Below are positions 36,793 to 47,909 of a stretch of 64,000 nucleotides of DNA, piece after piece. The notes beneath the pieces were generated by a model, which did not search any database, was not told where the DNA came from, and saw only the letters and a program-made list of their open reading frames with translations. Positions within the stretch are counted from its first letter, which is position 1; each line of letters starts with the position of its first letter. The position numbers were made by a program, and so were the translations under genes. Location of the stretch: NCBI RefSeq assembly GCF_910592395.1, contig NC_088321.1:12216001-12280000 (forward strand). The letters are read 5' to 3'. This stretch comes from Lineus longissimus (Eukaryota; Nemertea; Pilidiophora; Heteronemertea; Lineidae).

Positions 36793-37427
36793 GATGTGAT
36801 CTCTGCATTCTGCTTGATATTTTGTCTTCAAAACTAAACTAATCACGGGAATTATCAGGAAGACAAGAAATAAAAAAATGAAAATTGCACACACTTTAGT
36901 CGACAAACAATGGATAATACGATAGAGTTAAATACCAGTTATACTCCTTGAGGGTTAGTTTGGCTCTCATCGCAGTAAGCTGTTCAATGTACATGAATCA
37001 ACTTCTGCAAAATGTCGCCCGACTACTTTTACATCCAATTAAGTAAAAACAACTCCTCGCAGTCATGCTTGCTAACGTTAAGTGCTCTAGGGACTTCGAT
37101 CATGCACTTTCATTTTTTCCATTCTCAACATAAAGTCTTCGTATTGAAATAAAACTTCATATTATTTTTTTATAGTTTGTCATCTGTTCTATCCTCGATG
37201 AAATTGTTCCGTGACATTTCTTTGAGCTCTTTTTCTGAATTGTTCACCACAATAGATTAAAATGTTTACACCCATCCAGGTTACCTTCAAAATTCAATTG
37301 ATGTCATGGCATAAGAAACATGACAAAAACAGTCGGACATTTTTCGCATCCGTGACAGAAAATTATCACAGAAAGGATAGTTAAACTTCTGTCAAAATTT
37401 GTCTATCTACCAAAATTTCAGTTTTTG
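36793..37427. other. Intergenic DNA, no gene recognised
   Basis: Nothing supportable seen. Confidence 0.35.
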
Positions 37428-37660
37428 AAATATGTGACTCGCGCTACCAAAACTAGGCGCTTGTCGCATCTGAGCTCGACAGGTTGATACGGACTTGTTG
37501 TTCATTTCCCTATTGTAGACCTTTTGTGAAATCTATTACAAACTGATTTGGTCACATTTCACAAAAGGTCTACAATAGGGAAATGAAGAACAAGTCCGTA
37601 TCAACCTGTCGAGTTCAGATGCGACAAGCGCCTAGTTTTGGTAGAGCGGGTCACATATTT
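37428..37660. mobile_element. 233-bp palindromic foldback element
   Basis: AAATATGTGACTCGCGCTAC at the left end pairs with GAGCGGGTCACATATTT at the right. The arms (about 105 bp each) are complementary at nearly every position through CCAAAACTAGGCGCTTGTCG, GACAGGTTGATACGGACTTG and CATTTCCCTATTGTAGACCT. The loop of about 20 bp is near 37535-37555. The very low arm divergence suggests a recent origin or ongoing arm-to-arm conversion. Confidence 0.75.
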
Positions 37661-40100
37661 GAGATGAGAAGCATTGTACATAGTAGAAGGGAATCTTTAA
37701 AATGGCGCAAATGTTTTTCAGAAAAAATTAAAAACAAATCTGTGAAATTGGAAAATATCACTTTCGTGACATTTGTACGTCCCTTTCGAGGCCGACACGT
37801 TTTGAGTGCTCGGTTCTGGCCTCACTAGGGATAAAATGTTTGACCCATCAGCTTTAAGCGTGTTCGTAATCAGTCCATTCTAACGAAACGGTCGTGTAGA
37901 TTCAACAAGGGGCTTGTTTTAGCAGCTCGACATCATCGCTTTCAAAACATCATGGCGTGACTCTTCCAGAAACAGAATAAAACCTTCACTTGTTACCAAG
38001 GCTTATCATCATTGCTAATTGTCTTCAATACTTCAAAGACTAACCTGATTGCTATCGAATAAAGCGCACTTAGCTGTTTTCCTGGTAGATTATTCATCAC
38101 AGAGGGAAAAACCTTCGCAAATTTTGCGCGACCTTCACTTTCGCCAAGGATGGGTTAACTCACAGTCTGCCTTACCAACACAAGTACCCTTCTTCTTTTT
38201 AGCCACAGTTAGGCGGCAAATGGTTACTAACCACTTTTGAAATTAAATAATAAAGAAACTATTTTATAGTAGTTTTTACTACCTGGTAGTTGCGTTGCCT
38301 TTGCACTGACTGTGAAATTAGTTGTTTTAAATATCAAAATAGTAATTCTTCACCATTGGAATGGCAGTTTGTACTATTTTTTTCTGCTGGAACAACAACC
38401 TAATGGCTAATTTTTGAAAATTTCACAGGTGGTGCAAAAGGAACTACCATATTTTAGAGTCGTTTTACTGATAAATTTTAAGAGTGCAGCTTTTAAGAAC
38501 CTCCAACTGGGGCACAGAAGTCAACCGTACCTTCTTTTTTAGCATAGCTCAGGACTACGTGTTAATAGCCCCTGTATAATCCAGGCGCCTATTCGAAACA
38601 TCGTCCGGAGTAGCACATAGAGATCCGGATCATATTAGACAGGCTACATTTCTCAAATTAGCCAGCGCTCCAAAACTGTCAGTGGCAGTTATTTTCCATT
38701 TAATTCTTATTATAGCGTAATCTAATTCAAACTAATCGGGCTCACACGTCATTCATCATAAAGCATGTCAACACATAATAGACAGGTTTTGCAATACGTA
38801 CGAACCATGTTGTACAAATTACGAATGTCTTATTATCTCGTCATTTGTGCTCACTCATTAATGTAACACTCGTAAATCATCGTCTAATACTAAGCTGTAA
38901 GCGGAATCCGTCGATGAAATACAGTACATACATGTATATCGTACTTCGTCGTTACTAACGCGCTCGTAGCTTTACGTAATACTTGCGAATCGAAACCTGC
39001 CTATTGCCTTTAATAACATCGGAAGTATAGTTATTAAAAACTTTGAAAGTTTAAAAACTATGTACTTTGTAAATTTCACAGCTTTTACATGTTTTGATCT
39101 AATAGTTTTTGTACTGACTACATTTATAGCACACAGTGGTATTACATTCCTGACGACTAGATCATTCTCTCACCTTCCGTAGCGAGTGGATAAACTATAC
39201 CAGCAGAACCATACCCTTAAAAATAAGGGTTTTGAGCTTCTGAAAAAAACTTCTTTTTGGCTAATTTTATGCACCCTCCAGATGTTTTTAACGGAAATGA
39301 AAAAGCCGTTGACAATGTTTGAGGTTTTTTTTCACCAACACAAAATCGTTCACATGTAGGTCTAGCTCCAGTCTCTATGTTAACTGTATCAGATTCTTGA
39401 AATCTTAGGGATCAATATCGAATATAAATCAAATTATTCAACCTTAATTTTGAGGACAATTTTTGCTCTGGTCACCCAATATAAGAAACTGACGAAGATC
39501 TACAGGAGCATGACCTGACCCCGCCGATCCCTGGTCCAGACGTCCCCATGAGGATATTGCCCAGTGTCAGTCTTTTGTTTGGCTTGTAAAAGTAGTTCTA
39601 CTAAACTCTTACCAGAATCATCTCGTTCCTAGAGCAAAATAAGTGTCTAAAGCTAATTTCCTAGTGGAAAATGAATACCACCAGGGCAAATTTAAAAACA
39701 CTTTAGCAATCAAGCATACTGTATTTGAATAGAAGAATTCGCTATAACAACATTATAGAATCGTGTGACATCACGCCATTATGTTGCATCCTCTCTGCGT
39801 CTACAACAGCAATAGTTGAACATCTTGAATGCATGTTGTTGCGACAGTCCCGCAGTTAATTCATAAAAATCACACAAAGCTACAATTACTAGATGCCCCA
39901 TTGAATTAGCAGCCTCGTTTCATCAAAGCAATATCAACTCAAAATTAGACATTTCAAATTTCAAAATGAATTCTTCTGATTGCTGAATTCAATTTCGCGA
40001 TGGAACTTGATATGAAATTTCGCCGCAGGCCACCACAGATCTGTTGGATATATCACTGCTCATCACATGTTATGGTTTCCTGATTTATAAAAGGCCGGGT
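37661..40100. other. Intergenic DNA, no gene recognised
   Basis: No supported gene. A small palindromic spot, AACCATACCCTTAAAAATAAGGGTTTTGAG, occurs near 39208 in pieces shorter than a real element. Confidence 0.4.
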
Positions 40101-40624
40101 CTATTTGGCAAACCGCTCGCCGAACAGGCATCTTTTTTTGTCCTGTTTGGAGAGCCGCTTGCCAAACAGCACTAAAAAGCCACCCTGTTCGACCAGCCGG
40201 GCTTGCCAAACAGGGCAAAAATACTACCCTCTTTGGCGAGCCGGAGAGGTTACAACATGTTGGCCAATCAGAGAGCAGTGACGTCATATTCGAATTTATA
40301 TGCGCATATTTAACAATGGCCGACTTCCCGCTCTCGATTCAATTTCTGTTACTAAAACTCGGGTTTTGGTCAATAATCCATGAAGAAGCATGTACATGTA
40401 CATGACTGTATGATTTACAAAAAAAGTCATAAACGTGATTTAACTGATAAGCATGTTAAATGCATTAGTGTGCATTTCTAAAGGCATTTCACTGTAACTC
40501 CAGTGTTGCTGTCCGTGTTGCCACGAATGATAATGAGCTCCTGGATGGTTGAATATGCATGAGTTCGGCTCTCCATCTAGGGTAGAAAAAAGGTGCTGTT
40601 TGGTGAGCCGGGCTTGCCAAATAG
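40101..40624. mobile_element. Palindromic MITE, family 2, copy 2 (interrupted)
   Basis: The left end CTATTTGGCAAACCGCTCGC and right end GGGCTTGCCAAATAG match the ends of 30882-31109 in reverse orientation, including the flanking AGTGACTATTTGG on one side. The similarity of the first 160 bp is close, then about 300 bp of unrelated DNA (about 40265-40570) interrupts before the right end. This is therefore a longer family member or a copy carrying an insertion. Confidence 0.6.
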
Positions 40625-40952
40625 TCACTTCCTTTATTAAAAAAACTTTCAGAATTATACTGGCATTTCTTCCTATACCCTGTACATGTAAACACGAAGC
40701 AGATGTTCCCGTCATAAAATCTATGACGAATGACAATCATAGATTCTCTGAAGTGGCCCGTCATAGATTGAATGAGATGGCTAAAGAATAATGGAGAATT
40801 TCCATCATAGAATCGACCATGGGCTCTTCGATCATACCAATTTTATTCAATGATGGAATCCGTTACAGACTAAGTGATTGGCCATCATATAATCAAGATT
40901 GAGATTATTGAACTATTCTTTCAAGAATTCTGAAGAGTCAATATATATATAC

Positions 40953-41134
40953 CAAAGAAGAACCTCTTTATTAAGGACACCCTCGGGACTGACAATTGCT
41001 GCACTTCATAGAGAGGTGTCCTGATTAGAGAGGACAAATTGAATAGAAACAACCAATTTGGGACTAAAACTAGTGTCCTTAATAGATAGGTTGTCCATGA
41101 TGGAGAGGTTTCCGTTAAGAGAGGTTCCACTGTA
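40953..41134. mobile_element. Pogo/Tigger-like MITE remnant
   Basis: The right end, read on the minus strand from 41134, is CAGTGGAACCTCTCTTAACG followed by repeated ACCTCTCC/GTCC-type boxes. The left end reads AAGAACCTCTTTATTAAGGA. Such CAGT...ACCTC..TTAA ends are typical of pogo/Tigger family transposons, which duplicate TA; a TA follows the right end. The left terminus is degraded. Confidence 0.45.
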
Positions 41135-42797
41135 CGTTCATTATGATGGGACCTGCGCCATACAGACTCCATGAAAGAATGATAACCTTAGAATCTACCG
41201 CGGACTAATCGTAAATCCCACCATTGAGTCTATATATGATGGATCCAACGTAAAAAGTGATTGGTGATACTAATTTAGATTATATACCCATATACCCATC
41301 ATAGATGACGGATCAGTTTGCCTCTGTATTGTGTACCCCATAACTGTTTTTGACACGAGGTTTCAAAATATCTGGAGCGTTCAGGTGTAAATGAACAGCA
41401 ACACGTTTTCACTTTCTATCCTATATTCATGACTCGCCAACGTGCTGGTACCACCTTACACAGTGCGTCACAAGTGTACGAACAATAGCCTAATTTTCAG
41501 ACTGGTTAAAGGGGCTCCTGAGGCCTGAATCACCTTTAAAGTATTTTTCGCAGCAGTTGACGTCACACACAATCTACGCCTGACCAAGCGGTTGAATAAA
41601 AAAAATGATGCTGGCGAGATTAGCGTTCGCATCCTACCAATTGTAAAAGCTGGAAATGTCGATCTGAATTAACAAATACTGATAGCCCGAGCGTAGTTTT
41701 TCCTTTGTTGCCAGCGAAACCATAACAGCGGACGTATGCAAAATGGGCTCCGGCCTTTGTGTTTTAGCACGCACTTGTGTTTTCTTCTGTTTTCATTCAT
41801 TTATCTGTTGTTGCCGTCGCAGATGAAACGCGAAGCGTCGCATTCTACTGAGGCTGTGACTTGGCCCGCTCATCCAATAACCACGGTAATAACCGTAAGC
41901 ACGATTTTCCCATCAGAACCTGTAACCCTATCTTAGATGAAGCGAGCGAGCCGTCTCGCAGCTGTGAAATTTCACTCAAATAGGAAGACTTTCAGTATAC
42001 CACAGCAGTTTATTTCCTTCTGCATTATTCAACTGTTAAATCCTCAAAGTGGTATGCCTTTCGTAGTAACTTGGTGGTCCAGGAAAATAGAATTGCTACA
42101 GACAATGCCTGAGTGCCGAATGTTGAATCTTGGTATTAATAGTATTTGTATCTGTCTAACATTTGTCTAAAGAACGACAGTGCTGAAATTTATATTCAGT
42201 TCGTACTTACGCAATTAGATATTTTCAAATTCAATCACACATTTCATTTTTTTAACGAATGGTGTGGCCTTTAATGTTGATACAGGCCAAGAATTCCGTA
42301 GCAAAATCTTTACGGAAAGTAGCATATAAAAAAACGAAAGATTCTTATTAGGAAATGACCACAATACACCTTAACGGAAATTACACTGAAAATAGCATTT
42401 AATTCAATATATCGAAATATCTTATTAAATCATTATATTAGGAATTATATTATATTGGGAAATATCGTCGTCAATACCACTTAACGGAAATGAATGTACT
42501 TGTATACAAGTCCCATACAGAGAAATCCTATGTGTTATGGATTTCATATGGTTCTGTAAAGACCATGTAAGATTTAAATCATACATAAAACGCTTTTAAA
42601 AATGCCATATGAATTCTTTTTAAAAAAATTATATCCGTCAAAATTCGTAAAGGATTCTATTTACCTTTTTTCATTATGCCTTAAAGGTTTCTGGATAGAT
42701 TCTTAAAATATTTGCCTAGAGTGTGTTCTCGATCAAGGGTCGTTGCTTGTAATGGATACATGGTTGCGGTACCAGTATATGAAACCGACCCCTGGGC
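41135..42797. other. Intergenic DNA; possible diverged 159-bp repeat unit
   Basis: 42195-42262 (GTACTTACGCAATTAGATAT...TTTTCAAATTCAAT...TTTAACGAA) resembles the 159-bp unit of the palindrome at 44-46 kb, suggesting an old copy. No gene supported. Confidence 0.35.
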
Positions 42798-42967
42798 CCG
42801 GTGTGACAGCGGATATAGTCCCCCTGGAGTCATAGTCCGGTAGCATTGTATTTGACCAATTAAGCAGCATGATCTATTGTACCGCTAACCCTAACCAAAA
42901 CATTTAGCAATGCGGGCTATTGTTACACGGACTATCAGCCCTAGGACTAATATCCCCGTCACACCGG
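42798..42967. mobile_element. 170-bp MITE with CCGGTGTGAC termini
   Basis: CCGGTGTGACAGCGGATATA at the left is matched by a right end whose reverse complement reads CCGGTGTGACGGGGATATTA. Pairing continues through TAGTCC and ATAGTCCG, giving arms of about 45 bp with mismatches. The middle contains GCTAACCCTAACC. No unambiguous target duplication. Confidence 0.65.
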
Positions 42968-43972
42968 TATTATTAAAGTTCAATGTTCTCCTTTAAAATA
43001 CAGTAGGCTGCTCTCTGGAAAACACAGAACAACCTCCCGCCCTTGAAATTGTGAAATTGTGAAAATGGCATTCGCTTTGTTTTGAAAGCGTTCGTTTTAA
43101 TTGCTTTAAAATTTCAAGTTCTAGCCAAAATTGTGGAGGCCCATGGTCCACCCTTGATAAAGGGGTTAAATAGAATTTATAAGCAATGTAGTGGAATTAA
43201 CACTTTATGATACTGGGCTGGCCTTTAACACCAATTAGTACGTCTGGAGAAAGAAAAGAAGTATGGAACAGTTCACTACCTCCTGATAAGTTTAATGAGT
43301 GCACTACTTTAATTTGTGTGAGAATATTAGTTTTTTATGGGGATATTGTGACGTCATGTTAGTCATCTTATTTTTTGAGTAATCCTATTGGATTTTCTGC
43401 TACAGTAATCGAAGAAAAGTCGAAATTAATTGAGAATACTACACATGCAAGAGTCAAGAATGAAATACAGACTGAAAGAGATCGAGTTCAGCTTCTGAGT
43501 GGTGGTGGGTAGTGGTTTTTCAAAATTACAAGGACTGTTCCTAGTACTTTTTCAAACTGTTGCATTTCTACTTGTTTTCCTCGTCAATTTCAAGATGTTC
43601 ACATTAAACTAAATGTGAATCTGGTAAGCCATTTGAAGTGTTTGGAACCTTACCAAGTTCACGCGCTACAAAGCGGAGGTTCAGACTTCGGCAGCTTCAC
43701 CACTTGTGAATGAAAGGCCGGAAATTCAGGCACATTTTAGTAAACACAGAGGCAACTGTATTTTTGGTATGCATAATGTGTACATTGGCGTATTGTTTCG
43801 TACACATAAACCTTATTTCTGGGTGAATTTTGATGGCATCAATCTATCTTGAGGTTAACGTGTGGGGTTTTTTAGCGTGTCTCTGCAAAAGTGAGTGGTT
43901 CAGCCGAGTCTTTCCAAGATAGAATGATGTCGCTTTACGGAAATAATGACGCCGGAATCGCACACGATGATT
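42968..43972. other. Unassigned DNA left of the large inverted repeat
   Basis: No gene recognised. Confidence 0.35.
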
Positions 43973-43989
43973 ATTTTCATTCATTTCTC

Positions 43990-44284
43990 AACACCGTCGC
44001 TGATTAAAGCTGACACACAAGCCAAAACCCTCTACATCAACGCCCGACCATCAAACGATCATCAGCAGTTGAAACCTACTAAAAACACCCACTGGCTAGC
44101 TTCACTTGACTGCACAAACACGATGTTCATTGACGTGACTAACGTGACTGACGTGACTGAGAAGTTTTCTTCATTTCACGACAGCGCATCTCTGACCCAT
44201 CTCGTCGATGAACTTGTTGATTTAGCAGTCAAGCGAAGCAAACTGTCCAGCGGTTTAAAATCTGTTTGTGGTTTGATGGTCAAG
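43990..44284 (+). CDS. Exon-like ORF in the left palindrome arm, family unknown
   Basis: The frame runs through LIKADTQAKTL, NDHQQLKPTKNTHWLASLDC and VDELVDLAVKRSKLS, and reaches a strong splice donor, CAAG|GTATGT, at about 44284-44285. The right-arm copy (minus strand, about 46462-46755) encodes the same sequence. The two copies differ by in-frame indels of 9 nt (a VTD repeat) and 15 nt, but the right copy ends prematurely at TAA. Preservation of frame across indels argues for coding ancestry. I recognise no domain and cannot place the start or other exons. A chance frame in repetitive DNA remains possible. Confidence 0.3.
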
Positions 44285-44540
44285 GTATGTGGGCTTTTTT
44301 GTTATTTGTTCGCTTGTGGTTTATGCATACATGTCGGCTTTACACTATTGTCCAGTGCCAAATCGTCAGAGCCAATCAAGTTACTGGGTTAGGGTTAAGG
44401 TTTGACATATATTAGTATAATATCATACATGCAATACCCGTCCGACGATTTGGCATGCGACGTACCTCTTAAAGGGAGTACGCTGCGGGTAATCAGCGGT
44501 GGTTTAGAAATAAGAAGTGCAGTTACATGTTTACACAATT

Positions 44541-44858
44541 GCCGTAGTGCAATTAACATTCATACGGATTTGCTTAAACTTGGTACTTACGATAATCTGT
44601 CCACACAATGGCAATGCTGATATGTCTAGTATGTATTTGGAAATTGGAAATTTTCAAATTCAATTGCAAGTTCAATTCTTTAACGAACATCACTGCTTTG
44701 CCGTAGTACAATTAACATTCATACGGATTTGCTTAAACGTGGTACTTACGATAATCTGTCCACACAATGGCAATGCTGATATGTCTAGTATGTATTTGGA
44801 AATTGGAAATTTTCAAATTCAATTGCAAGTTCAATTCTTTAACGAACAGCATTGCTGT
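44541..44858 (+). repeat. 159-bp tandem repeat, two units (left arm)
   Basis: GCCGTAGTGCAATTAACATT at 44541 recurs at 44700. The units share ATTCATACGGATTTGCTTAA, TCTGTCCACACAATGGCAAT and TTCAATTGCAAGTTCAATTC. Because 159 is divisible by three, an open frame survives across units on one strand; this alone does not imply coding. Confidence 0.9.
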
Positions 44859-45015
44859 TGACTTTTATTCTCCAGCTAAATAGATGCCATGATTATATGA
44901 TTCGCTGAAATGCGAAAATCATGCGATAAGACCTATATGTTATCAATGAGAAGTGGGATGGGAATATATTTCGTGCTGCGAACTTGAACGACACATTTGA
45001 CTAAAGTGTTTTGAT

Positions 45016-45340
45016 TTAAAAACCTACCTTGCTGGTCTGATCTTCTTCAAATATCAACAAAAACGTGTGCTCAAAGTATCCTTTATTAATCCAGCAATAC
45101 TTATAAAAACAATTCCGATGTGTGAATGCAAACTTCCAAAATAACACAAAAATTAATCCACTCTCGTGCTTTTCAGTAAAATAACAGAGACCTTTCAGTA
45201 TGCGTCCAAGCAATATTTGAACGACATGATGTTTATGAACGTAAGCCACGTGGAGACGGTGATCAGCGCTACCTAGGTGAATCGCGGGGAACCACGATAG
45301 ATACGGAAATCTCAAGAGGATAACACCTTAGAAATAAAGG
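45016..45340 (-). CDS. Exon-like ORF in the palindrome loop, unassigned
   Basis: Minus strand: an acceptor-like TTTATTTCTAAG precedes an open frame of about 105 codons (including FPYLSWFPAIHLGSADH and FEEDQTSK). It ends at a consensus donor AGCAAG|GTAGGT. The single-copy loop between two arms would then hold one internal exon. I do not recognise the domain. It may be a captured host exon or chance; only transcripts or homologues would tell. Confidence 0.25.
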
Positions 45341-45534
45341 TTTTTCAGCTTTTAGAAATCAATGTCGGGGTTCTTCAGTTATTGCGAATATGCAGCCCGC
45401 AGAGTTCAAGTTCGCAGCACGAAACATATTCCCATCCCACTTCTCATTGATAACATACAGGTCTTATCGCATGATTTTCGCATTTCAGAGAATCATATAA
45501 TCATGGCCTCTATTTAGCTGGAGAATAAAAGTCA

Positions 45535-46175
45535 ACAGCAATGCTGTTCGTTAAAGAATTGAACTTGCAATTGAATTTGAAAATTTCCAATTTCCAAATA
45601 CATATTAGACATATCAGCATTGCCATTGTGTGGACAGATTATCGTAAGTACCAAGTTTAAGCAAATCCGTATGAATGTTAATTGCACTACGACAAAGCAG
45701 TGCTGTTCGTTAAAGAATTGAACTTGCAATTGAATTTGAAAATTTCCAATTTCCAAATACATACTAGACATATCAGCATTGCCATTGTGTGGACAGATTA
45801 TCGTAAGTACCACGTTTAAGCAAATCCGTATGAATGTTAATTGCACTACGGCAAAGCAGTGCTGTTCGTTAAAGAATTGAACTTGCAATTGAATTTGAAA
45901 ATTTCCAATTTCCAAATACATATTAGACATATCAGCATTGCCATTGTGTGGACAGATTATCGTAAGTACCAAGTTTAAGCAAATCCGTATGAATGTTAAT
46001 TGCACTACGACAAAGCAGTGCTGTTCGTTAAAGAATTGAACTTGCAATTGAATTTGAAAATTTCCAATTTCCAAATACATACTAGACATATCAGCATTGC
46101 CATTGTGTGGACAGATTATCGTAAGTACCACGTTTAAGCAAATCCGTATGAATGTTAATTGCACTACGGCAATTG
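45535..46175 (-). repeat. 159-bp tandem repeat, four units (right arm)
   Basis: Four inverted copies of the left-arm unit; the AATTGCACTACG anchors are 159 bp apart. Units alternate between two variants (ACATATTAGACA with CAAGTTTAAG, then ACATACTAGACA with CACGTTTAAG). The array therefore expanded as a two-unit 318-bp dimer, matching the two-unit state of the left arm. The 220-codon minus-strand ORF across it is a by-product of the multiple-of-three length. Confidence 0.9.
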
Positions 46176-46461
46176 TGTAAACATGTAACTGCACTTCTTA
46201 TTTCTAAACCACCGCTGATTACCCGCAGCGTACTCCCTTTAAGAGGTACGTCGCATGCCAAATCGTCGGACGGGTATTGCATGTATGATATTATACTAAT
46301 ATATGTCAAACCTTAACCCTAACCCCTAACCCAGTAACCTGATTGGCTCCGACGATTTGGCACTGGACAATAGTGTAAAGCCGACATGTGTGCATAAACC
46401 ACAAGCGAACAAATAACCAAAAAAGCCCACAGACCTTGACCATCAAACCACAAACAGATTT

Positions 46462-46755
46462 TTAACCGCTGGATAGTTTCAAGTAGGACAGTTTGCTTCG
46501 CTTGACTGCTAAATCAACAAGTTCATCGACGAGATGGGTCAGAGATGCGATGTCGTGAAATGAAGAAAACTTCTCAGTCACGTCAGTCACGTCAGTCACG
46601 TCAGTCGCGTCAATGAACATCAGGTTTGTGCAGTCAAGTGAAGCTAGCCAGTGGGTGTTTTTAGTAGGTTTCAACTGTTGATGGTCGTTTGATGGTCGGG
46701 CGTTGGTGCAGAGGGTTTTGGCTTGTGTGTCAGCTTTAATCAGCGTGTTGAGAAA
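46462..46755 (-). pseudogene. Right-arm copy of the unknown exon-like ORF
   Basis: Inverted counterpart of 43990-44284 with an extra VTD unit, a 15-nt in-frame insertion and a premature TAA where the left arm reads TTA AAA. The donor-equivalent site is changed from GTATGT to GTCTGT. Probably the nonfunctional partner if the left copy is coding. Confidence 0.3.
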
Positions 46756-47151
46756 TGAATGAAGAGTGCGTAACGCCAAGCCAAGCACAAAGCAATGTAT
46801 AGAATTAGAATAAACAGCTCAAATCTGATTAATGGCTTGTAAAATAAAATACTTAAAAATAGTGATTGGCATTGACATACACTGGCTGCAAGCGAAGCTT
46901 AGCTCAAATTTATTAGTAATTTTGTCTTAACCAAACTTGGACTGCAGGAGAGTGTGAGAAGCAAGGATTTAAGGCAGAACATAAGACATTCAAAATAGTG
47001 TACATATTGGAAATTGATAGATTTTGAAACTCTTTATCTTTTTACCTCCAACTCAATCAATACGAACAATGGTTTTATTGATACGACCATGCGTGAATAC
47101 AGTTAATGAGTTTTGAACTATTTCACTGGGTGTTTTATCCTTGTTCCGGAA

Positions 47152-47172
47152 AGCTCTCTCTCTCTCTCTCTT
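47152..47172 (+). repeat. (CT)n microsatellite, variable among units
   Basis: CTCTCTCTCTCTCTCTCT in unit A, with shorter versions at about 55541-55560 (B) and 62008-62022 (C). Confidence 0.9.
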
Positions 47173-47909
47173 TGCACCATCCTTTGCTTTATGTTCAAAG
47201 TATGAGTAGAGTAGGCCAACATGTCGTAAAACAACGGCTCGTTTGGAAGTGTCACATCAACTCTGGTACTGGTCATGGCCACCTTAGCTCTTTCGTCGAT
47301 ACCGATTAACCGAGGCCGCAATTTCGACCGGCAGCCTTCTTACTGTTGTGACAGGGGAGTAGATCTTTAATTATGGAGGCACCTTCTTCTGCGCTGCTCC
47401 AAAATAATGGGTTACCAGCCTTCGGCGAAATACTTGAAAGTGGCATCATCTTGGCCTTCGGGAAAAAGATTGGAACTACCTACCTTGATCACGACTTCAA
47501 TTATACCATCGATTCGATAATAAATGATCATTATATTTGTCAAACGTTTTGTTTGAAGAGGCAATTTCTCAGTGGTGGCATGACGAATGTTCGTGCAAGA
47601 GATATCAATGTGTTGCTAGCGATGTCTAGTTGTGTCTATTAAAATGATAAGTGAACATTTGCGTCGCAGCAGTGTACAATGCTCACATACATGCCTAAAT
47701 CAAAGGGGTAATGAAATTGCCACCTGTGGCGAGAATTTACCTTTGCTGGGCGGAATTAGTCAACGCGGTATATTATGTACAATGATGTACACAAATTGAA
47801 AGTGTATATTGGGATTAAGGCTAATATATAACTTCGACACAATGCAGGAACATAACTACACAATGTATCCGTTATACCCTTTATGTAGTGTGTACAAGTG
47901 GAGTGTCAG

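Larger units (their letters stand above)
43973..46766. repeat. Large inverted repeat: arms 43973-44990 and 45403-46766, 412-bp loop
   Basis: The left arm runs from TTCATTCATTTCTCAACAC to CGTGCTGCGAACTTGAAC (44990). The right arm is its reverse complement from GTTCAAGTTCGCAGCACG (45403) to about 46766. The right arm is longer mainly because it holds four 159-bp tandem units against two on the left. Other differences are small and often multiples of three (9 and 15 nt). The right end abuts the first unit of the 46.8-64 kb array. No terminal target duplication is evident, so it may be a segmental inverted duplication rather than a transposon. Confidence 0.85.

Noticed and set aside
45532-46194. 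220-codon minus-strand ORF
   Set aside because: It spans the 159-bp tandem repeat, whose length is a multiple of three; the open frame follows from copying one stop-free unit and shows no domain.
47373-47642. 89-codon ORF in unit A (and 65-codon remnant in B)
   Set aside because: Not kept open from the start in units B and C because of indels; no domain.
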